Source: CAYYFX01 sp964571855 (GTDB lineage Bacteria; ARS69). Taken from it: DNA of 64,000 nucleotides. Shown here piece by piece: positions 27,555 to 35,454 of this stretch; positions within the stretch are counted from its first letter, which is position 1; each line of letters starts with the position of its first letter. The translations under genes were made by a program, and so were the position numbers. The DNA lies in contig CAZNDO010000006.1 of the NCBI GenBank assembly GCA_964571855.1, positions 1 through 64,000 on the forward strand. The letters are read 5' to 3'. The notes under the pieces are model-generated. The model ran no database searches. It saw only the letters and a program-made list of their open reading frames with translations, and was not told where the DNA came from.

Positions 27555-28403
27555 GTGCGCCGAGATCACAGGATCCGGCAACGGGTTCGTCCGCTCCGCC
27601 TCCTGCCGGCGCTTGTCGCGCTCGCATCGCTGGCCGCGTGCTCCTCCGGGCGGGACGTGGCCGAAGTGCACCGCCGCCTCTCCCTGCGCCTGGAGCACCG
27701 CCCCCCGGAGCGCGCGCTGGCCGGCCAGGATGCGGAGATCCGCGCCCGCGTGCAGAGCTCCCTGGAGGCGCCGCACCTCTCCGCGTGGATCCGCGTGCTG
27801 GAGAACGACGGCACCGAGACGCGCATCCCGCTGCGCTTCGTGGACCGGGGTGACGCGGTCGGCCGGCTTCCCGCGCGGGATCGCGGCCAGGTGACGCGCT
27901 ACGTGCTGGAGGCGAAGGATGCCGCGGGGCTCGTGGTCTCGCTGCCGTCGGATGCGAACGAGGGCCGAAGCTACACGCTCCGCTTCGAGGGCCGCAGCTG
28001 GCCCGTGCTCGGCGGGATCGCCGGCCTCTCCGCGTGGCTGGCCACCTTCCTCTTCCTGGGCGCCGGCGCCGCAGCCGTGCAGGCGCTCCGCGGCCAGCTC
28101 AGCGTGGGGCCGTCGGGTCTCCTGGGCGGGCTCGCGGTCGGCTTCGTGTTCCTGGGAATCGCCATGGTCGGCGCCGTGCACGCGTTCCAGGTCACGGGAC
28201 GGCCGTGGCCGAACACGCCGATGGTCTTCGCCATGAGCCGGGGCGACCTGGCGTTGCTGTCCCTGCTCTGGGCCGCGAACCTCGCGCTCGGCCGCCGCGC
28301 GCTCCTCGACGAGGAGGCCGACGGCACGCGCTTCGACGAGCGCCTGTTCGCATCCACCGGGACGGCGGCGGGGGTGCTCGCGGTGCTGTTCCTTCTGTTC
28401 TGA
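27555..28403 (+). CDS. Putative membrane-anchored lipoprotein, unknown function
   Basis: 282 aa. The basic N-terminus and hydrophobic stretch end in a lipobox (ASLAACSS near residue 30), so the N-terminal half of about 100 residues is probably lipidated and periplasmic. That part resembles a beta-sandwich with a LLPSDANEG-like loop (VSLPSDANEGRSYTLRF). It is followed by about four hydrophobic segments (WPVLGGIAGLSAWLATFLFL, GLLGGLAVGFVFLGIAMVGA, a third near LALLSLLWAANLAL and a C-terminal one). The combination of an extracytoplasmic domain and a four-helix membrane domain is clear, but I do not recognise the family. GGGAGG lies 6 nt before the GTG at 27555. Confidence 0.65.
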   Translation: MRRDHRIRQRVRPLRLLPALVALASLAACSSGRDVAEVHRRLSLRLEHRPPERALAGQDAEIRARVQSSLEAPHLSAWIRVLENDGTETRIPLRFVDRGDAVGRLPARDRGQVTRYVLEAKDAAGLVVSLPSDANEGRSYTLRFEGRSWPVLGGIAGLSAWLATFLFLGAGAAAVQALRGQLSVGPSGLLGGLAVGFVFLGIAMVGAVHAFQVTGRPWPNTPMVFAMSRGDLALLSLLWAANLALGRRALLDEEADGTRFDERLFASTGTAAGVLAVLFLLF

Positions 28404-28717
28404 CGCGGGGCGCGAGCGGGGGGCGAGCGGGGTGCGGGTGCCGGATGGGTCGGGCGGCCGGGGTCCTCCGCGCGGGCCCCTGCGCGCGAACGCGCCGCGC
28501 CCTGCGGGCGCGTGCGTGCGTGCTCGGACGCCCGCGCGGAGGACCCCCGGGCGCCCGACCCGTCCGGTCCCCGCACCGGGTGGCGCGCTCCCGCTTCCGG
28601 GCCGCTGCGGGGCGGAACAGCGCCGCGCGCGTTGAGGAGCGGGGGGCCGGCGGGCTCGGGTGCATCAAGGCCGATGATCGGGCGGGACGGCAGATGCCCG
28701 GCGGTGGGCGGCGAGCG
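28404..28717. other. 314-nt convergent intergenic region dominated by a long inverted repeat
   Basis: No gene is visible between the lipoprotein gene and the convergent secreted-protein gene. The left part holds the near-perfect inverted repeat described separately (28431-28577). The right part (28580-28717) is plain GC-rich sequence with short self-complementary stretches and no obvious promoter or ribosome site. Confidence 0.6.
28431..28577. repeat. Long imperfect inverted repeat (47/48-nt arms, 52-nt loop)
   Basis: The left arm 28431-28477 and right arm 28530-28577 are reverse complements at 43 of 47 positions with one bulged base. One of the four differences would be a G-U pair in RNA. 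The loop itself contains a perfect 7-bp hairpin with a 3-nt loop (28496-28512). The stem is far longer than a normal terminator and no U-tract follows. It may be an extended bidirectional terminator, a structured RNA, or a copy of a dispersed palindromic element. Confidence 0.75.
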
Positions 28718-29542
28718 CTAGTCGGCAGCCAGGCCGTTCTCGTCGAAGCGGAACGTTCCCTTCGCGGCCAGGGGATCGCCGGGCGGGTTCAGCTCGTACG
28801 GGCCGTAGTCGATGCGGATCTCCTCCGTCTCGCCCGGGTCGTAGCGGCTCGGGAAGATCACCTGACGCGAGCCGGGAACGCGGCGGCCGGATTCGTCGCG
28901 GAACGTGGTGGTCACGGTCACCGTGCCGCCGTCGGGCAGAGTCCAGGTGCACAGCGTGGGCTGCGGCGCGCGCGCGTCCGCCCAAGTGCACTCGAGGCGC
29001 AGCGTCTCCCCCGCGCGTCCCGGGGCGCCGCGGAGCTGGAGGCGGAAGCCGGTGAGCCGGGCCTTCGCGTCCAGGCTGGCGTCCAGGCGGACCACGTCGC
29101 GCAGGAGATCCGGCAGCGCGGAGTCCGGCTCCGCGGGAAGCTCCAGCCGGAGCGTGCGACCGGCGAGCTCCGCGCGGGACTCCCCCTTCGCCACCTCGCG
29201 CAGCCGGGCCGCGCCCCGCTCGAGATCCCCGTCCAGCAGCGACGCGCGCGCCACGTACAGCGGCTCCAGGAAGATGGCCCAGCTCCGCACCACCGCGGCC
29301 GGAGCGGAGCCGGCGGCACGCAGCCCGTAGTCCGCCGGCGCGCGCCACAGCTCCTGCAGCGGGACCGGATCCTCGCCGTCCTCGGGCAACGTGAGCTCCA
29401 CGCGATAGGCCTGGACGTCCGCGTGGCCGATCCCGCGGAACGGGAGCACCGCATCGCGCAGTTCGTCCACGACGTCCGCGCGCGCGACCGGCGCGGAGCA
29501 CAGCGCCGCCACGAGCAGCACCCGCACGGCCGCGGCGCGCAT
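28718..29542 (-). CDS. Secreted protein of unknown function (possibly LolA-like)
   Basis: 274 aa with a signal peptide (AAAVRVLLVAALCSAPVARA). The rest is beta-rich, with repeated Leu/Arg strands and a C-terminal QVIFPSRYDPGETEEIRIDY segment. The overall pattern (signal, long amphipathic strands, ending in a plea for a half-barrel) resembles LolA/LppX-type lipoprotein-handling folds, but this is a weak impression. The ATG at 29542 is preferred because the signal begins there; an ATG at 29569 would add nine residues and neither has a clear ribosome site. It is downstream of the HU gene on the same strand after a 188-nt gap. Confidence 0.6.
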   Translation of the reverse strand: MRAAAVRVLLVAALCSAPVARADVVDELRDAVLPFRGIGHADVQAYRVELTLPEDGEDPVPLQELWRAPADYGLRAAGSAPAAVVRSWAIFLEPLYVARASLLDGDLERGAARLREVAKGESRAELAGRTLRLELPAEPDSALPDLLRDVVRLDASLDAKARLTGFRLQLRGAPGRAGETLRLECTWADARAPQPTLCTWTLPDGGTVTVTTTFRDESGRRVPGSRQVIFPSRYDPGETEEIRIDYGPYELNPPGDPLAAKGTFRFDENGLAAD

Positions 29543-29730
29543 CGACGGCGGGTCACCGGTAGCGATCATGCCCTGGAACTCCCCCACCCGCCCCGCGAGT
29601 TCCCTGGCGTGGCGGCCCGGTGAAGAGAACGGCAGGCCACCCGAGGCAGCCTGCCGGATCTCCGGGCTCTTCGATGATCGGGCCGTCCGGGCGCGGTGCC
29701 CGGGGCCCGCGGTTCGTGCCGGAACTCGGA

Positions 29731-30000
29731 CTAGAGCATTCCCTTGAAGGCCTTGCCGGGGCGGAAGCGCACCGACTTCGAGGCCTTGATCGTGATCTTC
29801 TCGCCGGTCTGGGGATTCCGCCCCTGACGGGCCTTCCGCTTCACGGTGTTGAAGCTGCCGAAGCCCACGATGGAGATGCCGCTCTTCTTCGTTTCCTTCT
29901 TGATCGTGCCGATCGTGGCGTTCACCGCGTTCGTGGCGTCCTTCTTGGACAGCTGGCACGTCTTCGCGACCGCCTCGATGAGATCCGCCTTGTTCATCAC
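29731..30000 (-). CDS. HU-family nucleoid DNA-binding protein
   Basis: 89-aa histone-like protein, full length for the family (about 90 aa). The beta-arm segment GFGSFNTVKRKARQGRNPQTGE contains the Pro that intercalates DNA, split here as GFGSFNTV and GRNPQTGEKITI. MNKADLIEAVA is the typical N-terminus; either of the two adjacent ATGs could be used. A consensus promoter lies at 30052-30080. It is the lower gene of a cluster of three small DNA-binding proteins. Confidence 0.96.
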   Translation of the reverse strand: MMNKADLIEAVAKTCQLSKKDATNAVNATIGTIKKETKKSGISIVGFGSFNTVKRKARQGRNPQTGEKITIKASKSVRFRPGKAFKGML

Positions 30001-30051
30001 CCATCCTCCTCCGCCACACCGTGGCGACTCTCGGTTCGAAGAGCCGCGCGC

Positions 30052-30080
30052 AGGCTAGGCCCGCCCCCCGCGCCTGTCAA
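30052..30080 (-). promoter_or_regulatory. Promoter of the HU gene
   Basis: TTGACA (30080-30075), 17-bp spacer and TAGCCT (30057-30052) on the minus strand. The transcript would start near 30045, giving a 45-nt leader with GGAGGA ahead of the start codon. Confidence 0.65.
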
Positions 30081-30258
30081 CGCCTTTCGGGCCCGCGATC
30101 GCGGGAGCCCACGCGGGGCGCGGATCTCCGGGCGTGGCCGTCGGGAAGCCGAATCCCCGCGCGGGATCCCGGCGACGCGCGCACGGGGAGCCCTGCGGAA
30201 CGGGCCTCACCACGGCCGTGCACCCGCCCAGCCGTGGGCGTCCGCGGGAAACGCGGCG

Positions 30259-30444
30259 TCACTTGGCGCGGAGGACGTCCTCGGGCAGGCGGAACATCGC
30301 GTCCAGGCGGTCCCGCTTGAAACGCCACTGGCCGCCGATCTTGACCGCCGGGATGCGCCCGTTCTTGGCCAGCCGGTAGAGCGTGCCCTTCTTGATGTTC
30401 AGGTAGGACGCGGCCTCGCTGATGTCCATGATGTCGGAGTTCAT
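30259..30444 (-). CDS. Small excisionase/MerR-type helix-turn-helix protein
   Basis: 61-aa DNA-binding protein of the helix-turn-helix 17 (excisionase-family) type: DISEAASYLNIKKGTLYRLAKNGRIPAVKIGGQWRFKRDRLD in pieces DISEAASYLNIKKGTLYRLA and IPAVKIGGQWRFKR. These stand-alone domains usually act as small regulators or recombination directionality factors. There is no integrase or other mobile-element gene nearby, so a chromosomal regulator is more likely. GGAG lies 8 nt before the ATG. The gene sits between two HU-type genes, directly below a perfect 9-bp hairpin (30460-30481). Confidence 0.88.
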   Translation of the reverse strand: MNSDIMDISEAASYLNIKKGTLYRLAKNGRIPAVKIGGQWRFKRDRLDAMFRLPEDVLRAK

Positions 30445-30459
30445 GCGCCGTGCTCCAGG

Positions 30460-30481
30460 GGACGCTCCGGGCGGAGCGTCC
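30460..30481. promoter_or_regulatory. Perfect 9-bp hairpin upstream of the HTH gene
   Basis: GGACGCTCC and GGAGCGTCC flank a 4-nt loop. It is between the IHF/HU gene stop (30524) and the HTH gene start (30444). With no U-tract it may be a partial terminator, an RNA-processing site, or a leader structure affecting translation of the HTH gene, whose ribosome site lies about 8 nt below it. Confidence 0.5.
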
Positions 30482-30523
30482 GGGGTGTCGATCCGGGATG
30501 TCGTCCTGCCAGCGACCGGGCGA

Positions 30524-30811
30524 TCAGCCCTCCCCGTCCGGGGAGATCCGATCCTTCAACTCCTTGGAGACCTTGAAGACCGCCACCTTGCGGGGCGGAA
30601 GCTGGACCGGGTCTCCCGTGCGCGGGTTGCGCGCGGTCCGCGCCTTCCGCTGCTTCACCTTGAACGTCCCGAAGCCGCGGATCTCGATGTGGTGCCCCAT
30701 CTGCAGGGCGTCCTTGACCGCCTGGATGAGATGATCCACCGCCAGCGCGGTGTCCTTCTTGGTCAGGCCCGTCGTGTTCGCGATCTCTTCGACCAGGTCC
30801 GCCTTGGTCAT
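30524..30811 (-). CDS. IHF/HU-family DNA-binding protein
   Basis: 95-aa second HU-superfamily protein, closer to IHF than the first: MTKADLVEEIANTTGLTKKD, HHIEIRGFGTFKVKQRKART, ARNPRTGDPVQLPPRKVAVFK. IHF-like features are RGFGTF and the longer C-terminal helix. The ATG at 30811 lies below a GGGAGAGGG site. Its own promoter is at 30901-30930. It probably bends DNA and shapes the nucleoid or promoters. Confidence 0.95.
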   Translation of the reverse strand: MTKADLVEEIANTTGLTKKDTALAVDHLIQAVKDALQMGHHIEIRGFGTFKVKQRKARTARNPRTGDPVQLPPRKVAVFKVSKELKDRISPDGEG

Positions 30812-30900
30812 ACCGCCCCTCTCCCGGGAGGTCATCCCACGAAGCGGAAGAACTCCGCGCCAACCCGGAGATCCCGCAAAGAACGGCCTCGAATGCGGAA

Positions 30901-30930
30901 AACATAGCAACGCCCGGCCCGACGGGTCAA
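30901..30930 (-). promoter_or_regulatory. Promoter of the IHF/HU gene
   Basis: TTGACC (30930-30925), 18-bp spacer and TATGTT (30906-30901) on the minus strand. The leader to the ATG at 30811 is about 85 nt. Confidence 0.55.
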
Positions 30931-31012
30931 GGCCGCGCGCCGCTACCTGGATTCCCGGACGCGAGATGGGCGTTCGAGCTCCAGGGGAGTCTCAGGTCGT
31001 CATGCCAACGTG

Positions 31013-32383
31013 CTACCCGAATGTCAGTTGCGGGAGCGCCAATGCGGCCAGGGCGGCCAGGAGAGCCCCGAGGGCCGTGTTGAGGAGGTTCCGGGCGTGC
31101 GGGCCGAGGCGGGCACGCAGGCATGGGCTCCCGGCCGCCCAGGACTCGGCGAAGCTGCCGGCCGCGGCGGACAGGCCGAGCCACGGGACCAGCGGCCAGC
31201 GGACCAGGCCCGCTGCCGCCGCGACCGCCGCCACGGCGAGCCCGGCCGCCGCTCCGGCCGCGGATCCGGGGAGCGACACGGCGCCGGGCGTCCCCGGAGC
31301 CGCCGCGCGCCCGTGCGGGATGCTCCACGCCCGGCGCCCCCAGGCACCCCCGGCCTCGGTGGCGACCGTGTCGAACGCCGCGGTCGCGAGCGCGCCGACC
31401 CAGGCCAACCGCAGGGCGGGAGCGGCGGCCACGAACGGCGCCAGTCCCGCCAGGGCCGCCGCGAGGCCGCCGTTCGCGAGGGCATGCGACGCGCCCCGCC
31501 GGCCCCCCGCGGGTTGCGCGATGCCGAGGGACTCCTTCCGCACGCGGCCGGCGCGCGTGGCCGCCGTGGCCAGCGACACGAACGCCACAAGGACCGCCAG
31601 GCCGCGCCACCCCTCGCCGAGGAGGAAGCACAGCGCGAGGGCGAACGCCGCCCCGGCCCCCGACCGCCGGAGGGCGCCCGCCGCGAGTCCCGCCCCGGCC
31701 GCGGCCGCGGCGGCCGGCAGCGCCCAGGGCAGGCGCGCGCCGACTCCCTCCAGCGCGACGCCCGCGCGCGCGGGGTCGACCAGCGCCGCCGCGCCGAACA
31801 CCGCACCGCAGGCGGCGCCGATGCGCACGTTGTCGTCCACCCCGGACGGCGCCGACTCCGCCAGGGCCGCCGCGAGCGCCGCGACGACGACCGTTGCCAC
31901 GAGCGCGGCGGCCGATGGCCCGCACCCGCCCGCGGCGGCCACGAAACCGGCCGTTGCGGCGCCGGCGGCGCTCCCGGCGAGCACGAAGGCGGCGCTGCCC
32001 GCGAGGCGCTTTGCCGGATTCCACGGCCAGCGCGCACCCCCGAGACGGGGCCCCGCGACCGCGGCGGCCGCGTCCCCCCACGCGAGCACGGCCCAGGCGG
32101 CCGCGGCCCAGTGCGGCCGCGCGCCGAGGAGCAGCACGGTTGCCAGCACGACGAGCGGGTACGAGAGGACGCCCGCGTCGGGGCGGGGTCCCGGCGGCCG
32201 CATCACCCCCGGCGCATAGAGCGGGAGCAGCAGGACGTTGTGGACGACGAGCAGCACGGCGAGGGCCACGGCCCCGCGCGTGTCCAGGACGCCGAGCAGC
32301 AGCGCTCCGAACCCCGCCGCGGCGTGCAGGGCGGGACGCGCCACGCCACGGGACCGCATGCCCGCGGGGCCGTGCCCCGTCAC
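31013..32383 (-). CDS. Polyprenol/phytol kinase fused to DUF92 (phytyl-phosphate kinase-like) membrane protein
   Basis: 456-aa polytopic membrane protein with two parts. The N-terminal half has the dolichol/phytol-kinase (VTE5-like) signature: a first helix after ARPALHAAAGFGALLLG and the motif WGDAAAAVAGPRLGG followed by RWPWNPAKRLAGSAAF. The C-terminal half is DUF92 (VTE6/TMEM19-like): ASHALANGGLAAAL, ATAAFDTVATEAGGAWG and GTPGAVSLPGSAAGAAAG. In plants and cyanobacteria these two enzymes act in sequence to make phytyl diphosphate. Start GTG 32383 overlaps the dipeptidase stop (GTGA); an ATG at 32359 is possible. The substrate here is probably another prenyl alcohol; this is inference. Confidence 0.85.
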   Translation of the reverse strand: MTGHGPAGMRSRGVARPALHAAAGFGALLLGVLDTRGAVALAVLLVVHNVLLLPLYAPGVMRPPGPRPDAGVLSYPLVVLATVLLLGARPHWAAAAWAVLAWGDAAAAVAGPRLGGARWPWNPAKRLAGSAAFVLAGSAAGAATAGFVAAAGGCGPSAAALVATVVVAALAAALAESAPSGVDDNVRIGAACGAVFGAAALVDPARAGVALEGVGARLPWALPAAAAAAGAGLAAGALRRSGAGAAFALALCFLLGEGWRGLAVLVAFVSLATAATRAGRVRKESLGIAQPAGGRRGASHALANGGLAAALAGLAPFVAAAPALRLAWVGALATAAFDTVATEAGGAWGRRAWSIPHGRAAAPGTPGAVSLPGSAAGAAAGLAVAAVAAAAGLVRWPLVPWLGLSAAAGSFAESWAAGSPCLRARLGPHARNLLNTALGALLAALAALALPQLTFG

Positions 32384-33780
32384 GCGGAGGAGCGCCCGCC
32401 GTTCCGCGGGAGTCCGCCCACCTCGCGCAGGAAGTGCGCGGAAGCACGGATGCCGCCGTGGAAGTTCGCGAGATCGAAATGCTCGTCCGGGCCGTGCGCT
32501 CCCTCGTCGTGCAGGCCCCAGCCCAGCAACACGACCGGCGCTTCCAGCGTGTCCTCGAGCATGGGCACGATGGGGATGGACCCTCCCTCGCGCGTGGCCA
32601 CGGGCGCCTTCCCGAAGCCCTTCTCCACGGCGGCGAACGCGGCCCGCAGCACGGGATGCCCAGCGGGCGCGACCCACGGGATGCCCCCGTGCAGGTCGTC
32701 GAAGCGTTCCAGCACCACGGTGGGCGGCAGGAGCTTCCCGATCTGTGCGCGCAGGAGCGCCACGGCGCGGTGCGGGTCCTGATCCGGGACCAGCCGCATG
32801 CTCACCTTCGCGCTGGCGCGCGCCGGGAGCACGGTCATGCTGCCCTCCCCCGTGAACCCGCCCCAGATCCCGTTGACGTCCAGGCTGGGACGCGCCCAGA
32901 TCCGTTCCACCACGCTGAAGCCCTTCTCCCCGAACAGCGCCGGCGCGCCGGTCATCTCCAGGTAATGCGCGTCCTGGCTGCCGAGGCGACCCCACCCGTC
33001 CCGCTCCGCCGCGTCCACGGTGCGGACGTCGTCGTAGAAGCCGTCGATCAGGATCCGCCCCGTCTCCGGGTCCTTCAGCGCCCCGAGCGCGCGCGCGAGC
33101 ACGAGCGCCGGATTGTCCACCGCACCGCCGAACGCGCCGGAGTGCAGATCCTGCGTGGCCGCGCGCACGGTGAGCTCCACGTACGCGATGCCGCGCAGCC
33201 CCGTGCAGATGGACGGCATCCCCGGCCCGGCCATGGCGGTGTCCGAGATGACCACGACATCGCACGCGAGGCGCTCCCGGTTCGCCTTGACGAAGTCCGC
33301 GAGGTTCCGGCTCCCTACCTCCTCCTCGCCCTCCAGCAGGAACTTCAGGTTCACGGGCAGCCGGCCTTCCTTCTTCAGGAACGCGCCCGCCGCCAGCACG
33401 TGGGTGAGCAGCTGGCCCTTGTCGTCCGTGGCGCCGCGCGCCCAGATCTTCCCGTCCCGCACCACCGGCTCGAAGGGCGGCGCGCTCCACGCGTCCGGCG
33501 TGGCGATGGGCTGCACGTCGTAGTGTCCGTACACGAGCACCGTGGGCGCCGTGGGATCCCCGGCCCACTTCCCCAGCACGATGGGATGCCCCGGCGTGGG
33601 GACGATCTCCACCTCCGGGATGCCCTCCGCGCGGAGGATGCCGGCGAGGTGGTCCGCGGCGCGGCGGACGTCCGCCTTGCGCGCCGGATCCGCGCTGATC
33701 GAGGGAATCCGCAGGAGGTCCGCCAGGATGCGGACCGACTCTTCCTTGCGTGCGTCGATGTGATCCAGGACGGCGTCCAC
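32380..33780 (-). CDS. M20-family dipeptidase / zinc peptidase
   Basis: 466-aa M20 metallopeptidase. LVYGHYDVQP carries the first zinc ligands, ARGATDDKGQLLTHV the bridging Asp, FLLEGEEEVGS the catalytic and metal-binding Glu residues, and the last ligand His is in GLHDEGAHGPDEHFD. The lid domain is present (GIAYVELTVRAATQDLHSGAFG). It resembles cytosolic dipeptidases of the CNDP type. The GTG at 33780 follows GGGAGGAGA. A weak -10 (TAGACT, 33811-33806) lies upstream. It is translationally coupled to the prenol-kinase fusion; why these two are paired is not obvious. Confidence 0.94.
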   Translation of the reverse strand: MDAVLDHIDARKEESVRILADLLRIPSISADPARKADVRRAADHLAGILRAEGIPEVEIVPTPGHPIVLGKWAGDPTAPTVLVYGHYDVQPIATPDAWSAPPFEPVVRDGKIWARGATDDKGQLLTHVLAAGAFLKKEGRLPVNLKFLLEGEEEVGSRNLADFVKANRERLACDVVVISDTAMAGPGMPSICTGLRGIAYVELTVRAATQDLHSGAFGGAVDNPALVLARALGALKDPETGRILIDGFYDDVRTVDAAERDGWGRLGSQDAHYLEMTGAPALFGEKGFSVVERIWARPSLDVNGIWGGFTGEGSMTVLPARASAKVSMRLVPDQDPHRAVALLRAQIGKLLPPTVVLERFDDLHGGIPWVAPAGHPVLRAAFAAVEKGFGKAPVATREGGSIPIVPMLEDTLEAPVVLLGWGLHDEGAHGPDEHFDLANFHGGIRASAHFLREVGGLPRNGGRSSA

Positions 33781-33843
33781 GACTCTCCTCCCGGCAGGGT
33801 TGGCGAGTCTATCAGTCGCGTGCCGCACGGACCAGACGGAAGG

Positions 33844-33883
33844 CCGTGCGGGCGGGCGCGGGATCCGCCGCCCGCCCGCACGG
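33844..33883. terminator. Terminator-like hairpin with perfect 15-bp stem
   Basis: Arms 33844-33858 and 33869-33883 are perfectly complementary with a 10-nt loop. It lies just after the stop (33891) of the LTD gene on the minus strand and before the dipeptidase gene, so it probably ends the LTD transcript even without a U-tract. Confidence 0.6.
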
Positions 33884-33890
33884 GACCGCG

Positions 33891-35276
33891 TCACCGCGCG
33901 TACAGCGCCTTGATGCGCGCCCAACTGGCGGCTTCCACCGCCGCCGGCTCCGCGTTCAGGGCTCCGGGCGAGTATCGCCAGGGCAGGCCCGCATCCAGGG
34001 GACGCGTCCACGCGCCGCTCCCGTCCGGGATCCGGATGAGGGACTGGTCCGCGTTGGCCTCCGAACCGTACGCGTGGCTGTCCTGCGCCCCGCCGGCCGC
34101 ATCCAGGAGGCGCACCTGGTCCGACGTGTTGTTCAGCGAGAGGCCCCCGGTGGACGCCACGTCCGCGCCCGACGGGATGCCGGTGATCGTGCCGCCGCCG
34201 AACACCACGTACATGGCGCCGGGCGCCAGCACGAGGCCCTCGGGGAACACGTGCCGGACCGCGGCCGAGTCCGCGAGGGACCACGCGGACAGGTCCACCG
34301 GTGCGGTCCCGTGGTTCACGATCTCGATGAACTCGTCGTCCGCGCTGTGCCGCACGCCGTCCCCGTTCGCATCCCCCTCCGGATCGGGCGGCGGATCGGC
34401 CAGGATCTCGTTCAGCGCCACGGCGCCACCCGCGGCGGGCGACACCACGAAGGAGTCGTCGTTCGTCTGCGCGAGCAGCGCGCCGTCGGACACGCGCACG
34501 TGGTAGCTGACGGAGCGGCCGGCCGGCTGCGCCGGCATCACCGCCTCCCACGTTCCGAGGGACGTGGTGCCGTCCACGAGCGTCATGGGCAGTTCCTGCG
34601 CGACGCCCCCGTCGAGGCGCACGACCAGCACGCACGCGGCCACCCCGTCCGCGTCTCCCGCCCGCGCCCGCACGCGCACCTCGTCCGCGCTGGTGGGCGC
34701 CGCCGGGCGGCGCTCCGTGTCCAGGATCTTCGGCGTGGCGATGCCGCCGTTCGCCCCGCCCGGCGTGGGCTGCGGCCCGCCGCCGCCGGCGAGCGCGTCG
34801 AACGCCGCGAACACGCCGGTCCCGTCCGGCATGCGGCCCCACGAAACGTCCGGCACGGTGGCGTCCCACGTCAGCGCATCCAGGCGCTCCGCCGTGCCGC
34901 CGGCCACGCGGTACAACGCCACCTCGTCCCGGTCGTCCAGCGCCAGGCCCTCCGCGGAGCCGCCGTGCGCCGACTGCCAGTCCAGCGCGTGCTCGCCGGT
35001 CACGAAGCGCGTGGCCCCGGGCGCGAGCGTGCCTTCGAAACCGACGCGCGGGGTGGCGGGCCGGTCGCCGTCCGCCAGGTACAGCGCGGCCAGGTCCTGC
35101 GGGTCCGAGCCGGCGTTCGCCAGCTCCACCCACTCGTCGTCCACCGCGGAGGAGCGGGCGTCCCCCGACCAGTCCGCGTGCGGCGACGGCATCACCTCGT
35201 TGATCACAACGCCCGCGGCGGCCGGCGCGGCGAACAGCGCACCGGACAGCACGAGCAGAGGAACGTGACGTGGCAT
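33891..35276 (-). CDS. Secreted protein with two lamin-tail domains and a short C-terminal W-KA-Y-R tail
   Basis: 461 aa. Signal peptide MPRHVPLLVLSGALFAAPAA is followed by LTD 1 (VVINEVMPSPHADW, DEWVELANAGSDPQDLAALY, residues about 22-150), an Ig-like middle (about 190-280) and LTD 2 (VALNEILADPPPDPEGDANG, FIEIVNHGTAPVDLSAWSLA, about 285-430). LTDs are Ig-fold modules of secreted proteins and nucleases; no catalytic domain is seen. The protein ends SWARIKALYAR, which matches the end of the adjacent 240-aa LTD protein. It has its own promoter and terminator. It is probably exported; function unknown. Confidence 0.85.
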   Translation of the reverse strand: MPRHVPLLVLSGALFAAPAAAGVVINEVMPSPHADWSGDARSSAVDDEWVELANAGSDPQDLAALYLADGDRPATPRVGFEGTLAPGATRFVTGEHALDWQSAHGGSAEGLALDDRDEVALYRVAGGTAERLDALTWDATVPDVSWGRMPDGTGVFAAFDALAGGGGPQPTPGGANGGIATPKILDTERRPAAPTSADEVRVRARAGDADGVAACVLVVRLDGGVAQELPMTLVDGTTSLGTWEAVMPAQPAGRSVSYHVRVSDGALLAQTNDDSFVVSPAAGGAVALNEILADPPPDPEGDANGDGVRHSADDEFIEIVNHGTAPVDLSAWSLADSAAVRHVFPEGLVLAPGAMYVVFGGGTITGIPSGADVASTGGLSLNNTSDQVRLLDAAGGAQDSHAYGSEANADQSLIRIPDGSGAWTRPLDAGLPWRYSPGALNAEPAAVEAASWARIKALYAR

Positions 35277-35354
35277 GGGATCCTCCCGGATTCGGGTACG
35301 GGGAGATGTGCCACGGGGAGAAGCGGACGCGGACGCGCCCGCCGCGGGAGACGC

Positions 35355-35382
35355 AACCTAGGAGGGCGCCCAGATCGGTCAA
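35355..35382 (-). promoter_or_regulatory. Promoter of the 461-aa LTD protein gene
   Basis: TTGACC (35382-35377), 16-bp spacer and TAGGTT (35360-35355) on the minus strand; leader of about 70 nt. Confidence 0.5.
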
Positions 35383-35395
35383 GGGGCGGGTATGG

Positions 35396-35428
35396 AAAAG
35401 GAGCGGGCGGACCCTTCGGCCCGCCCGC
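35396..35428 (-). terminator. Intrinsic terminator of the 240-aa LTD protein gene
   Basis: Read on the minus strand, a GC-rich stem (8 bp, 35421-35428 with 35403-35410, extended by inner C-G pairs) is followed by TCCTTTTCC. This is the only hairpin in the window with a recognisable U-run. It lies 27 nt below the stop at 35455. Confidence 0.75.
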
Positions 35429-35454
35429 CCGTGGAACGATTCCGGAAGCGCAGG

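Noticed and set aside
28580..28717. Possible small ORFs in the right half of the intergenic region
   Set aside because: Only short GC-rich frames without ribosome sites or family likeness.
30259..30444. Excisionase-type HTH as a sign of an integrated mobile element
   Set aside because: No integrase, repeat, att site or other phage gene is nearby, and the flanking genes are ordinary nucleoid proteins. It is better read as a chromosomal regulator.
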